Part shown: piece after piece, positions 33,364 to 42,122 of the stretch | Layout: each line of letters begins with the position of its first letter | Numbering within the stretch: position 1 is the first letter of the stretch | Source: DATMRF01 sp035566435 | GTDB taxonomy: Bacteria; Verrucomicrobiota; Verrucomicrobiia; Limisphaerales; UBA8199 | Direction of reading: 5' to 3' | DNA length: 64,000 nucleotides | Assembly (NCBI GenBank): GCA_035566435.1 | Contig: DATMRF010000131.1 | Span: 58,787-122,786 of the forward strand | Program-made: the position numbers and the translations under genes | Notes under the pieces: generated by a model | Told to the model about the DNA's origin: nothing | What the model saw: only the letters and a program-made list of their open reading frames with translations | Database searches by the model: none

Positions 33364-34948
33364 GGGAAAACTCCGGTTGCTTGGCCGCCCCAGCCGCGGG
33401 CGCTTGCTCGCCGCGCGTCAGGATGCCTTCCAGCTCCTCGAGGGTCTTGCCTTTGGTTTCGGGGATGAACAGCAGCACAAAAACGACCGCTGCCGCCGCC
33501 ATCGCGCCGTAGCCTAAAAACGTGCCGGCCGGGCCGAGATGCGACAGCTCCCAGGGAAATACCAGCGTCACCATCGCACTGATGAAGGAATTCCAAAACC
33601 CCGCGAGCGAAATTGCCGTGCCCCGGTATTGGTTTGGAAAAACCTCCGACAGCAGCACCCACATCACCGGCCCCAGCGAGATCGCAAACGAGGCTACAAA
33701 GCCGATGATCGCAAACAGCACCAGCGACGCCCGGATGTTCAAACCCGCCGTCCCCAGGGTATCGCGATAGGGTTTCAGCCGCTCGGCCCCGAACTGATCA
33801 TCCAGCGCCGCGAGAAACGACTTGTCGGTCGGGTAGGCGTTTTGCTTCGCCGCTCTCAAATCGTTCACCAGCTCAGCCGGCACTTTGTTGTCTTTCAGCA
33901 CCGTGAAAGACTTCTCCGTAAGTTGATAATTGGCGTTGTGGAACGCCCAACTACACGTAAGCAGCGACACCGCCATGCCCATCGCGCCAATCACCAGCAG
34001 TGGCTTGCGCCCCAGGCGATCGACCAGCCAGATCGCCACGAACGTCATCCCCAGGTTCACCAGGCCCACCAGCACGGCCTGCCGGAAGGCGGTGTTCGTG
34101 CCCCCGCCAGCCTGCGCAAAAATGGTCGGTAGATAATAAAAAACCGCGTTGATTCCGGTGATTTGCTGGAAAAAGGCGATCGCCAGCGCGATGAACATGA
34201 TGAATCGCATCTTCCGGCCGAACAACGCACCGAGCCGGATGCGGGGCGCTTTCCCCGCGAAGCTTTGCCGGATATTTTCGAGCTCGCGCCCCACCTCTGC
34301 CGCTCCGCAGGTTCGAGTCAATATCTCCTCCGCCAGTTCCGTCTGTCCCTTCCCGAAGAGCCAACGTGGACTCTCGGGGACCGCAAACAACAGGAAAAAG
34401 TAAAGAAGCGCTGGCACAGCGTCCATGCCCAGCATCCAACGCCAGTTGTTTTCTCCGACGTTTACGAGGAAGTAGTTGGAGAAAAAGGATGCCGAGATGC
34501 CCGACACGATCATCAGTTGATTCAGCGATACTAGGCTCCCGCGCAGTTTTGGCGGTGAGATCTCGGCGATATACACCGGCGCAATCAGGATCGCCCCGCC
34601 AACCGCCACTCCCGCCAGGAGTCGCGCAGAGACGAATAAACTAAAGTTTGTGGTCAACGCAGCCAGCAGGGATGTGCCGGTGAAAAGAACCGCCGTGGTG
34701 ATTAGCACTCTTTTTCTTCCGAAGCGGTCACTGAAGAACCCCGCCACTGCCGTACCGCCCAGCACGCCCCATCCCAAACAACTCACCGCTAGCCCCAACA
34801 GCAGGTCACCGTTGCTGCCGGTTAACTGAAAGTACTTCTGAAGAAAAGGGGCGGCGCCCGAAATAACCGTCGCATCGAAGCCCCAAACAAATCCCCCCAA
34901 CGCTACGGTCAAGGCGACTAGCACCATGTATCGATTCGTCTTTCCCAT
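33350..34948 (-). CDS. Sugar-porter family MFS transporter
   Basis: A 532-residue transporter with 12 predicted helices. Sugar-porter signatures: DRFGRKRVLITTAVLFTG after helix 2, ARLLAGVAVGGAILIAPVYI, PESPRWLFGKGQTELAEEIL in the central loop, QQITGINAVFYY in helix 7, DRLGRKPLLVIG and the final PETKGKTLEELEG. It should import a mono- or oligosaccharide by proton symport. An extra hydrophilic loop of about 60 residues (FTVLKDNKVPAELVNDLRAA...) lies between helices 9 and 10. It is the first gene of the minus-strand operon behind the promoter at 35.05 kb. Confidence 0.92.
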   Translation of the reverse strand: MGKTNRYMVLVALTVALGGFVWGFDATVISGAAPFLQKYFQLTGSNGDLLLGLAVSCLGWGVLGGTAVAGFFSDRFGRKRVLITTAVLFTGTSLLAALTTNFSLFVSARLLAGVAVGGAILIAPVYIAEISPPKLRGSLVSLNQLMIVSGISASFFSNYFLVNVGENNWRWMLGMDAVPALLYFFLLFAVPESPRWLFGKGQTELAEEILTRTCGAAEVGRELENIRQSFAGKAPRIRLGALFGRKMRFIMFIALAIAFFQQITGINAVFYYLPTIFAQAGGGTNTAFRQAVLVGLVNLGMTFVAIWLVDRLGRKPLLVIGAMGMAVSLLTCSWAFHNANYQLTEKSFTVLKDNKVPAELVNDLRAAKQNAYPTDKSFLAALDDQFGAERLKPYRDTLGTAGLNIRASLVLFAIIGFVASFAISLGPVMWVLLSEVFPNQYRGTAISLAGFWNSFISAMVTLVFPWELSHLGPAGTFLGYGAMAAAAVVFVLLFIPETKGKTLEELEGILTRGEQAPAAGAAKQPEFSHDNK

Positions 34949-35022
34949 GCAAAGGCCTTGTTAGCCGTAACAAATTAGGGGACAGGCGACCGTGCTTGCA
35001 TCATTCAAACCGGCCATAAAAA

Positions 35023-35038
35023 ATCGGTTTACATCGAT
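35023..35038 (-). promoter_or_regulatory. Operator-like palindrome at +3 to +18 of the sugar operon
   Basis: ATCGGTTTACATCGAT is a 16-base imperfect palindrome (6 of 8 half-site positions symmetric). On the coding strand it contains TGTAAACCGAT, which resembles half-sites of LacI- or GntR-type repressors. It begins just past the predicted transcription start, where a repressor would block. No LacI gene is in the window. Confidence 0.45.
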
Positions 35039-35047
35039 CTGGGAAAC

Positions 35048-35076
35048 GTAATACAAAATGGTACAGCAGTTGTCAA
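35048..35076 (-). promoter_or_regulatory. Strong sigma-70 promoter for the MFS-GH2-1171 aa operon
   Basis: On the minus strand TTGACA (35071-35076) and TATTAC (35048-35053) are separated by exactly 17 bases. The -35 is perfect and the -10 has four of six consensus bases. The predicted start is near 35041, about 93 bases before the MFS ATG. Confidence 0.7.
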
Positions 35077-35387
35077 TTGATATCGGCGCAGCAACATTGG
35101 AAGAAGGTCATTGACACGTCGCCTTTGCCGTCATGAAATCTACTAGATTCTACGTGAACAGATATTGGGCAGGCGGCGGCGGGAAGTCTGGTTCCTCTGA
35201 ATCGACTCCTGCGGGTTAAGAACAAACCGTGAAGTCCAAGTTCGAAGACTCTTTGACTGGTTGCCATTAACGGATGAAGGGCTGGCCGCCCTGCCATCGT
35301 GAGCCTGGGTGGCGTCAGCACCCCGCGCATCACTACAACAGAAAACTGCAACCCTAACTACTTCATGTGAGGTGTTGCCGTTGGGGA
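35077..35387. other. Intergenic region upstream of the sugar operon
   Basis: About 310 bases with short chance frames only. It separates the GH144-type gene (same strand) from the promoter above, so the glucanase is not in the same promoter-proximal transcript unless read-through occurs. I see no terminator hairpin after the GH144-type stop. Confidence 0.4.
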
Positions 35388-37811
35388 TTAGGGCGAACCG
35401 AGCTGGAATACACGATAAAAGCGCTCCGGCACGGCGGCCGGAACCGACACGGTAGCTGGCGGGCCGGTGTCCACCCAATTGAGGAATCCGTTGCCAGTTC
35501 CTTGGATAAGCCCGAGCGGCGATGCGACCCAGTTAAGTAAGTTGGGGGAGTATTCAACCTGGTAAGAACGCCCGTTGGATCCAGGCCAACTCACGGTGAA
35601 GCTCCCCGCGAGACGGTTGTAGGCCAGCGAAGGCGAAACGAAGGGAAGCCTTACGAAGCCCGCCGCGGCGAGCCCCGTCTGGACCTCTGGGTTTTGAGAG
35701 AAGATCTGCCAGACTTTCTGCGAGCGATAGTTCTCCACCATCAGCAAAATAGGACCCTGGTCGATGCCAATCACATCAGCGTCCCACCAGTTGGTTTGCA
35801 GGTTAAAGGCATCCCGGAAGCCGTAGCCGGTCCAGATGTTCGTGCGAAACTGCGTGTAAAGATACCGCAAGGCAGGCAGGCAAATCTCCGGGGCGAACGG
35901 CAGCGAACCGCCCGGCGCGGTTGGGGCCAGGGTGCCGTCATCGTTTTGAGGTGGCGGCGTACCGCGAGCGATGTAGCCGAAAAAGCCGGTCGAGCCAGGC
36001 CCGTCGCATGCGGTCAATCCCCAAACGCTGCCGCTGTAGCCGGCGAAACCCTGGGGATTGGCCATGCAATACTGCCGCTGGGCGAGCGTTGCTCGCCGCG
36101 AGTTTTCGAAGTAAGTGCTGCCTTTGGCCTGCATGTACGGGTCGGCGATGTGGCGAAAATCCAGCCAGCAATGGGAGTATTGGTGGCCGAACAGCGGCGG
36201 GAAGGCAACAAAGCTGAAGCCGTAATTGGTTTGCCAGGAATAGCCGCTGGTCCAATTGGTCCAGGCAACGGGCGGCAGGGGATTGGTCGGCGCACCCAGG
36301 CCGAGAACGTAAAGCAGCATCGCTTCGTTGTAGCCGATCCAATTGGCCCCCAGAAAACCGGTCTCGGGGAACCACCCCAGAGCCAGCGCGTTCTGGCCGT
36401 TGGCCATCCATTGCCAATCGACACGGTCATAAATCGCGGTGGCCAGGTTTCGCAAGGCGACTTCATTGGTATCCGTACCGTTGAAGTATTGCCTGGCGTA
36501 GAGCACGCCGCCGAGAAGCAGCGCGGTGTCGATCGAGGAAAGCTCCGAACTTCCGAAGCGCACGCCTGCGTTCACATCAACGAAATGATAAAACCATCCA
36601 CGGTAGCCGATCGTGCCGGTGGAACTGGTGCTTTGGGGGTTTGACCACAGGGTTTGGAGGACGACGAGCGTGCGGTCACGCCCAGCCGCCCGCGTGATCC
36701 AGCCATGATCGATGCCGATGCCGATGCCCGTGAGGCCAAAGCCGGTCGCCGCCATGCTGGCCGGCGAAAACGGTTCGCTGCGATCACGCACCAACCCGTT
36801 CGTCGGACCGGCCTCATACCAGAAATAGTCGAACGTCAAATGCTGCAGGTATTCGAGGAAGTCATCGTCGCTGGCGAAAGGTTGCGCCGCAACGCTGACG
36901 ATAGCGGAGTTCGTGCTTTCCTGGTTGTTGAGGTTGAGCGCGCGCACGAGGTAAAAATTAGTTTGGCCATTGGTGGCGGACAGGTCGGCAAAACTTGGGC
37001 TGGTCACCGGAGTTGCGGTCGCGAGGGCGAACGGTCCGCTGGCTACTTGGGCGCGGTACACATTGTATCCCGCAACGCCCACCTCCGGGCTCCGGTACCA
37101 GTGCAACACAACGCTCTGGTCGCCCGACCGCGTCACCAGCCCCAGCGGCGCGCTGGGTGTGGGAAGATTGGTTGAGGAGCCGGGCACGACGATGCGCACT
37201 CCATCCAACCAAAGGGTGTTGGTAACGCCGTCCGCAAGGCCCTGGTTGAAGTTAACGTCCTTGAACTGCGAGAGGACAAAGCCGTTGTAAGGTTGAAAGT
37301 CAGCCAGTGGAATGCTGACCAATTGCCAGGTGTTCGTGTCGCCGTCCAGTCCCGCCGGTAAATAATTGCCCATGCGCACGAGCGAGGTTTTCTTGTTCAA
37401 GCTGCTTTCCAGCCCCACCTGTGGGAGGTTTGTCGCAGCCACGGCGGCAGGGCCGTTCAGGTAAAAGATGATATTGGAATAGCCACTGGCGTTTAGAGTT
37501 TGAAACCCCGGACTAGCGACAAAGAGTGCCCAGTTGCCGCCGGGCGCTGATTTCCATTGGATGAGGCCGCTCTGTTTCCCCGTGTAAAAGATATTGGTGA
37601 GAATAATCATCTTTTGGTTGGACGGTCCGGCGAGAGTCATCGCGCTGGGGGGCGTTACCAAACCGACCGAAGCATCATAATAGCCGCCTCCCACACCGAT
37701 TGGATCGCCCTGGTCGAACACAATGATGTCAGGGAACGTCTGCGCTGGTAGCGACGGACCCAGGAACGACAGAACCACAAAGAGGAAACAGCGTACGACC
37801 GTCGAGTTCAT
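35388..37811 (-). CDS. Secreted GH144-type (glycoamylase-like) glucanase with Fn3 domain
   Basis: The start is ATG 37811, giving signal peptide MNSTVVRCFLFVVLSFLGPS (cleaved at LPAQ) and about 807 residues. Order: a beta-sandwich, CBM-like part (about 25-200); an Fn3 domain (about 205-300, PSAPLGLVTRSGDQSVVLHW, VAGYNVYRAQVASGPFA); then an (alpha/alpha)6 domain of the glycoamylase-like PF10091 / GH144 type (about 310-700) with EYLQHLTFDYFWYEAGPTNG, VRDRSEP, GIGIDHGWITRAAGRDRTL, GWFYHFVD and DADVIGIDQGPILLMVENYR; and a C-terminal beta domain (SYQVEYSPNLLNWVASP). GH144 members characterised so far are endo-beta-1,2-glucanases. It probably cuts polysaccharide outside the cell for the neighbouring porter operon. 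Confidence 0.85.
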   Translation of the reverse strand: MNSTVVRCFLFVVLSFLGPSLPAQTFPDIIVFDQGDPIGVGGGYYDASVGLVTPPSAMTLAGPSNQKMIILTNIFYTGKQSGLIQWKSAPGGNWALFVASPGFQTLNASGYSNIIFYLNGPAAVAATNLPQVGLESSLNKKTSLVRMGNYLPAGLDGDTNTWQLVSIPLADFQPYNGFVLSQFKDVNFNQGLADGVTNTLWLDGVRIVVPGSSTNLPTPSAPLGLVTRSGDQSVVLHWYRSPEVGVAGYNVYRAQVASGPFALATATPVTSPSFADLSATNGQTNFYLVRALNLNNQESTNSAIVSVAAQPFASDDDFLEYLQHLTFDYFWYEAGPTNGLVRDRSEPFSPASMAATGFGLTGIGIGIDHGWITRAAGRDRTLVVLQTLWSNPQSTSSTGTIGYRGWFYHFVDVNAGVRFGSSELSSIDTALLLGGVLYARQYFNGTDTNEVALRNLATAIYDRVDWQWMANGQNALALGWFPETGFLGANWIGYNEAMLLYVLGLGAPTNPLPPVAWTNWTSGYSWQTNYGFSFVAFPPLFGHQYSHCWLDFRHIADPYMQAKGSTYFENSRRATLAQRQYCMANPQGFAGYSGSVWGLTACDGPGSTGFFGYIARGTPPPQNDDGTLAPTAPGGSLPFAPEICLPALRYLYTQFRTNIWTGYGFRDAFNLQTNWWDADVIGIDQGPILLMVENYRSQKVWQIFSQNPEVQTGLAAAGFVRLPFVSPSLAYNRLAGSFTVSWPGSNGRSYQVEYSPNLLNWVASPLGLIQGTGNGFLNWVDTGPPATVSVPAAVPERFYRVFQLGSP

Positions 37812-37976
37812 GGAGAGCGTATCCAGCAGTTTGAGGCTAAAACCAGAAGGACCTGCTGTCAACGCCGCTGGTATGGCCGCTGGTATCGCTTGTGGGGCGC
37901 CTCAAACGCTGACATATTACGTGAGCGTTGTGCCAGCGAAGCGATTCGCAGCACAGGACGACGACACGGCGAACAC

Positions 37977-38192
37977 ATGTTCAATACCAGCTTCCTCTTC
38001 GCTTCCCTCGTTTGGGGCTCCGTGGGTGTGGGCTACTTCATCTATGGCAAGAAGCAGAGTTCCTGGGCCCCGATGGTCGGCGGCGTGCTCATCATCGCCA
38101 TTTCCTATTTCGTTGCATCGGCGCTGCTCATGTCGTTGCTCTGCCTCGCTTTGATTGCCGGCGTTTACCTGGTGCTGAAGCAAGGGTATTGA
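37977..38192 (+). CDS. Small two-helix membrane protein
   Basis: From ATG 37977 the product is 71 residues: MFNTSFLFASLVWGSVGVGY, then FIYGKKQSSWAPMVGG, then VLIIAISYFVASALLMSLLC and a final hydrophobic stretch. The pattern S-x-x-W-G-S-x-G-x-G-Y-F-x-Y-G-K-K-Q matches a widespread family of tiny inner-membrane proteins sometimes labelled amino-acid-transport-like, without proven function. It lies 10 bases before the histidine kinase gene and is probably co-transcribed. The longer frame upstream of 37977 has no protein character. Confidence 0.75.
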   Translation: MFNTSFLFASLVWGSVGVGYFIYGKKQSSWAPMVGGVLIIAISYFVASALLMSLLCLALIAGVYLVLKQGY

Positions 38193-38202
38193 TCACCGGG
38201 GC

Positions 38203-40881
38203 ATGAAGAGACGACTGCTATTCTCAGACAGGCGGAAGCGTGCGCTACCGTCAGGTGGTCCTCACCGATTTGGTTGGCCTCAATTCTTCCGCTTGCTGCT
38301 GTTGCTGGCGGGGGTGGGCCTGGCCGCCGAGCCGCCAGAAGCGCCGCCGCTAACGACAACTTCCCCACCGAAAGTGCCGGCGGCATCGCCTGCAACGTCG
38401 TTAGAGGTTAATGCCGCCGGCGGGGATACCGGCGCTCCCAGTGGAATTCCTCGTTTGGCCCCGACCCCCGGAAATACTTCGCAGGAGCCTCTCCCCGAGC
38501 TACGCACCGCTGAACAGGTGAGGCGCCTGACCACCGAGCAGGCCGCACGGCACTACCCTGTCCGCCTTCGTGGGGTCGTCACCTTTTACAACCAGAGCCT
38601 GTTCTCCAGGTTTGTGCAGGACAATACCGCCGGCATTTATCTTGGCGATTATCCCAACCCCGTTCCTCTCGCTCCGGGGCAAATCGTGGAGATCGTCGGC
38701 ACTACGAGCCCCGGTGAGTATGCTCCGATCGTAACGCCTCAAACCGTCGAGCTGAAAGGAACCGGGACTTTGCCTGCCGCCAAACCCGTTTCCTTCGAGG
38801 AGCTCGCCAGCGGCCGCGAGGACAGCCAATTGGTCGAAGTTCGCGGGATCGTCCGTTCCGCCACGATCGATCCGGCAACCAAATTTCTACTCATCGAGAT
38901 TGCAACGGGCGGCGGCCGTCTCACTGCCTATGCCACCAACCTGCCACCGACCCAAACCAAAGATTTGGTGGATTGTACGGTCCGGGTCCGTGGTGTTTGT
39001 TCCACCCAGTTCAACCGACAGCGCCAGCTCTTTTATATCCGCATTCTCGTCCCGCGGCCGGCTGATTTTGTCGTCGAGACACCTGCGCCCGCAGACCCCT
39101 ACGCGATTCCGACCCAGACCATCGCCAGCCTCCTCCAGTTCACGCCGCAAGGAACCTATGGCCATCGGGTCAAGGTCGCCGGCACCGTGATCTACCAGCA
39201 ACTGGGCGAAACCGTATTTGTCCAGGACGAGAACCAGGGGCTCTTTGTCCGGACCAAACAACTGGCTCCACTCAAAGCAGGCGACCGCGTTGAAGTCCTT
39301 GGTTTCCCGGCGCAGGGGCAATACACGCCCTCGTTGCAGGATGCGGTGTACCGCAAGGTCCGCAGCGGCTTCGCGCCGGAGCCTGCGCCGATCGCCTTAG
39401 GCGAAGCTCTGAAAGGCACGCACGATTGCCGGCTGGTTCGGCTCGAAGCCAATTTGCTCGACCGCGTCCGCTACGGTCGGGAGCAATTCCTGGTCCTCGA
39501 AGCCCAGAATTTTGTCTTCCATGCCTACAGCGAGCAAAAGCAGGTCGGCAGTTTTTCTGACCTGGAAAACGGCAGCCGCGTGGCCGTGACCGGAGTCTGT
39601 TTGATCGAGCCGGGCACCGATTGGCGCGCCGGCGAAGCCTGGCGAGCCAAATCGCTTCGCCTTCTGCTGCGCTCTGCCGCCGATGTTGCCTTAATCACGT
39701 CCCCTCCCTGGTGGACCCTCACCCGGCTCCTGTGGATGATCGCCCTGCTGGGCGTCGTGGTGCTCGCCGCGTTCGCCTGGGTCGGTGTCTTGCGCCGGCG
39801 CGTTCAGCACCAGACGGAGATCATTCGCCAGAAACTCCAGCTCGAGGCCGCCCTCAAGGAGCGCTACCTCGAACTGTTCGAGAACGCCAATGACATCGTT
39901 TATACTCACGATCTCGCGGGCCGGCTCACCTCGATCAACCAGGCCGGCGAACGCATTCTCCAGCGGCGGCGCGAGGAAATCCTGTCTCGCAACATCGTCG
40001 AACTGGTCGTGCCGGAACAACAAGCCGCAGCGCGGCATTGGCTCGAACAGGTGCTCATCGACGACGCCCCGGCAACCGCGGAATGGGACTTTACCGCGCC
40101 TTCCGGCCAGCCGGTCAAACTTGAGATCGGCACCCGGCTTATCGAGCAGAACGGACAGCAGGTCGAAGTCGAAGGCATCGCCCGCGACATCACCGAACGC
40201 CGGCGCCTCGAACGCGAACTCCTCGAAATCAGTAATCGGGAGCAGCGTCGTATCGGGCATGACCTCCATGACGGCGTCTGCCAACAATTGGTCGGGATCT
40301 CCTACCTGACGGAGACTTTGGCGGACCGTCTCCAGGAGAAGGGTGCCTCCGAGTCTGCGGACGCCGAACGCATTAGCTATCTGCTTAAGAGCGCCCTGAC
40401 CCAGACTCGCGGGGTTGCCCGCGGCCTGTTCCCGGTTCGGCTCGCAGAAAACGGCCTGGGCTCGGCCCTTGAGGAATTGGCCGCCAACGCCGCCACGCTC
40501 TTTCGAATCCCCTGCGATTTCACATGCGAGGACGCGCCCGAAACAGTGGACAACGCCATCGCGCTCCACCTATACTACATCGCGCAGGAAGCTGTCGCCA
40601 ATGCGGCCAAACATGGCCGGGCCAAGAACGTGCACCTCACGCTCGAACCGCTCAAAGATCGCTACGCGCTGACGATTCAGGACGACGGCGCCGGCTTTTC
40701 GGTTGCCGGCGCCCGTCCTGCCGGCATGGGCCTGCGCATTATGCACTACCGGGCCCGCGTGATCGGCGCGACGCTGGAAGTTAACAGCCGGCCCGGCGCC
40801 GGCACCATCATCCGCTGTCTGTTCGTCCCGGCTTTCTGCGAGTCCCCCAGTCCAATTGTGAAGCAAGCCGCATTCAAGTAA
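38203..40881 (+). CDS. NarL/DesK-type histidine kinase with tandem OB-like extracytoplasmic domains
   Basis: An 892-residue protein: signal/anchor near residues 25-45; a Pro/Thr-rich linker; two related extracytoplasmic beta domains (about 100-290 and 300-495) with VRLRGVVTFYNQSLFSRFVQ and the parallel VKVAGTVIYQQLGETVFVQD; a membrane helix (WMIALLGVVVLAAFAWVGVL, about 508-527); a PAS domain (about 545-665, LFENANDIVYTHDLAGRLTS); HisKA_3 with phospho-acceptor His in EQRRIGHDLHDGVCQQLVGI (about 682-701); and HATPase_c with EAVANAAKHGRA and GMGLRIMHYRARVIGATLEV. The repeated RGxVT...FVQD pattern resembles OB folds. The signal is unknown. The cognate regulator starts 9 bases downstream. Confidence 0.92.
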   Translation: MKRRLLFSDRRKRALPSGGPHRFGWPQFFRLLLLLAGVGLAAEPPEAPPLTTTSPPKVPAASPATSLEVNAAGGDTGAPSGIPRLAPTPGNTSQEPLPELRTAEQVRRLTTEQAARHYPVRLRGVVTFYNQSLFSRFVQDNTAGIYLGDYPNPVPLAPGQIVEIVGTTSPGEYAPIVTPQTVELKGTGTLPAAKPVSFEELASGREDSQLVEVRGIVRSATIDPATKFLLIEIATGGGRLTAYATNLPPTQTKDLVDCTVRVRGVCSTQFNRQRQLFYIRILVPRPADFVVETPAPADPYAIPTQTIASLLQFTPQGTYGHRVKVAGTVIYQQLGETVFVQDENQGLFVRTKQLAPLKAGDRVEVLGFPAQGQYTPSLQDAVYRKVRSGFAPEPAPIALGEALKGTHDCRLVRLEANLLDRVRYGREQFLVLEAQNFVFHAYSEQKQVGSFSDLENGSRVAVTGVCLIEPGTDWRAGEAWRAKSLRLLLRSAADVALITSPPWWTLTRLLWMIALLGVVVLAAFAWVGVLRRRVQHQTEIIRQKLQLEAALKERYLELFENANDIVYTHDLAGRLTSINQAGERILQRRREEILSRNIVELVVPEQQAAARHWLEQVLIDDAPATAEWDFTAPSGQPVKLEIGTRLIEQNGQQVEVEGIARDITERRRLERELLEISNREQRRIGHDLHDGVCQQLVGISYLTETLADRLQEKGASESADAERISYLLKSALTQTRGVARGLFPVRLAENGLGSALEELAANAATLFRIPCDFTCEDAPETVDNAIALHLYYIAQEAVANAAKHGRAKNVHLTLEPLKDRYALTIQDDGAGFSVAGARPAGMGLRIMHYRARVIGATLEVNSRPGAGTIIRCLFVPAFCESPSPIVKQAAFK

Positions 40882-40890
40882 ATCTGACAC

Positions 40891-41562
40891 ATGAGCGAGA
40901 CCGCCTCGGCAAAACACCGCCTCCTAATCGTCGATGATCACCCTCTTTTCCGGGAGGGCTTGCGGCAAATTATCGAGCGCGACCCCGACCTGACCGTCTG
41001 CGGCGAAACCGCCACCGCCGCTGAAGCGCTCAATGCCATCCCCCAGATTCACCCCGACCTCGTGCTCGTGGACATCTCCCTCGGCGGCACAAGCGGCATC
41101 GACCTTATCAAGACAATCCGCAACGATTACGAGGAGCTTCCGGTTTTGGTCGTCTCCATGCATGAAGAGTCCCTGTACGCGGAGCGTGCTCTCCGCGCGG
41201 GCGCGATGGGCTACATCATGAAGCATGAGCCCGGCAAAACCGTGAAAACCGCCATCCACAAAGTCCTCGGCGGCGAGATGTACCTCAGCGAAAAAATGTC
41301 CTCCGCCGTCATCTCGAAATTTATGCGCGGCCAGGGCGACCGCCCCGCTTCCCCGATTGAACTCTTGAGCGATCGCGAACTGGAAGTATTCCGCATGCTC
41401 GGACAGGGCAAGGGCACTCGCCAAATCGCCCAAGACCTCGACATCACCATCGCCACCGTCAATTCCTTCCGCAACCGCATCAAAGAGAAACTGCACCTTA
41501 AGACCGCGACTGAGGTCATGCTTCATGCCATCCAATGGTCGCGCGAGGAAGCACCCAAATGA
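40891..41562 (+). CDS. NarL/LuxR-family response regulator
   Basis: A 223-residue regulator. The receiver domain has acidic pair LLIVDDHPLFREG, phospho-acceptor Asp in LVLVDISLGGTSG and switch Lys in YIMKHEPGKTV. The C-terminal LuxR helix-turn-helix (about 155-215) has LSDRELEVFRMLGQGKGTRQ and ATVNSFRNRIKEKLHLKTAT. It should bind DNA when phosphorylated by the upstream kinase. Targets are unknown; the neighbouring glucanase and sugar operon are candidates by position only. Confidence 0.95.
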   Translation: MSETASAKHRLLIVDDHPLFREGLRQIIERDPDLTVCGETATAAEALNAIPQIHPDLVLVDISLGGTSGIDLIKTIRNDYEELPVLVVSMHEESLYAERALRAGAMGYIMKHEPGKTVKTAIHKVLGGEMYLSEKMSSAVISKFMRGQGDRPASPIELLSDRELEVFRMLGQGKGTRQIAQDLDITIATVNSFRNRIKEKLHLKTATEVMLHAIQWSREEAPK

Positions 41563-41607
41563 TAAGGATCGGTGCTTGGATGCCTGAGCAACGGGCGTTG
41601 GTGTGAA

Positions 41608-41931
41608 TTAGTCGGGTTGTGTCGGGCGTTCCTCCCGGCAGGCCGGGCAAAGGAAAATGGATCCGTCGAAGAAAGCCCGCGTGGCCACCATTCTGGCGCC
41701 ACAGCGGTCGCAGAATTCGTAAGCTTCGCGCGGGTCCAGTTTGACCGCAATCCAGACAGTGCCATGGCTGATCCTGACGAGGCCGAGGATGGATTCGACA
41801 TGGTCCAGTGCATAGTCAAAGACTCGGGCCCGCGTGCGCTCGTCCGTAAACTCCCAGCGCGTCGCGGTCCCGGCCAGGTACTGACCGTCCTCATTCACGA
41901 TGAGAACCTTGATTGTGTCGGTCTCGTCCAT
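41608..41931 (-). CDS. Small zinc-ribbon hypothetical protein
   Basis: From ATG 41931 (MDETDTIKVLIVNEDGQYLA) the protein has about 107 residues: an alpha/beta front part (WEFTDERTRARVFDYALDHV) and a C-terminal zinc ribbon with C-D-R-C and C-P-A-C pairs (EFCDRCGARM, FLCPACREER). No named family. A frame upstream to 41979 is open but lacks protein character. Confidence 0.65.
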   Translation of the reverse strand: MDETDTIKVLIVNEDGQYLAGTATRWEFTDERTRARVFDYALDHVESILGLVRISHGTVWIAVKLDPREAYEFCDRCGARMVATRAFFDGSIFLCPACREERPTQPD

Positions 41932-42122
41932 CGAAGCACAGCCTCCAGGATCAGGGCGGCTCAGGATTTTGTGTGCCATCTGGCCAATGACATGTTCGCA
42001 CCCATTATGCTTCGGGCCGGCTCTCCGGCAAGGAAGCGCACAGTCAAGCTGCGCAAAGGATGAAAGACCACCCGCAGCCTGCGGACCTCACTCGGGCTCA
42101 AGCCAGCGCAGCACCTCGTTTC

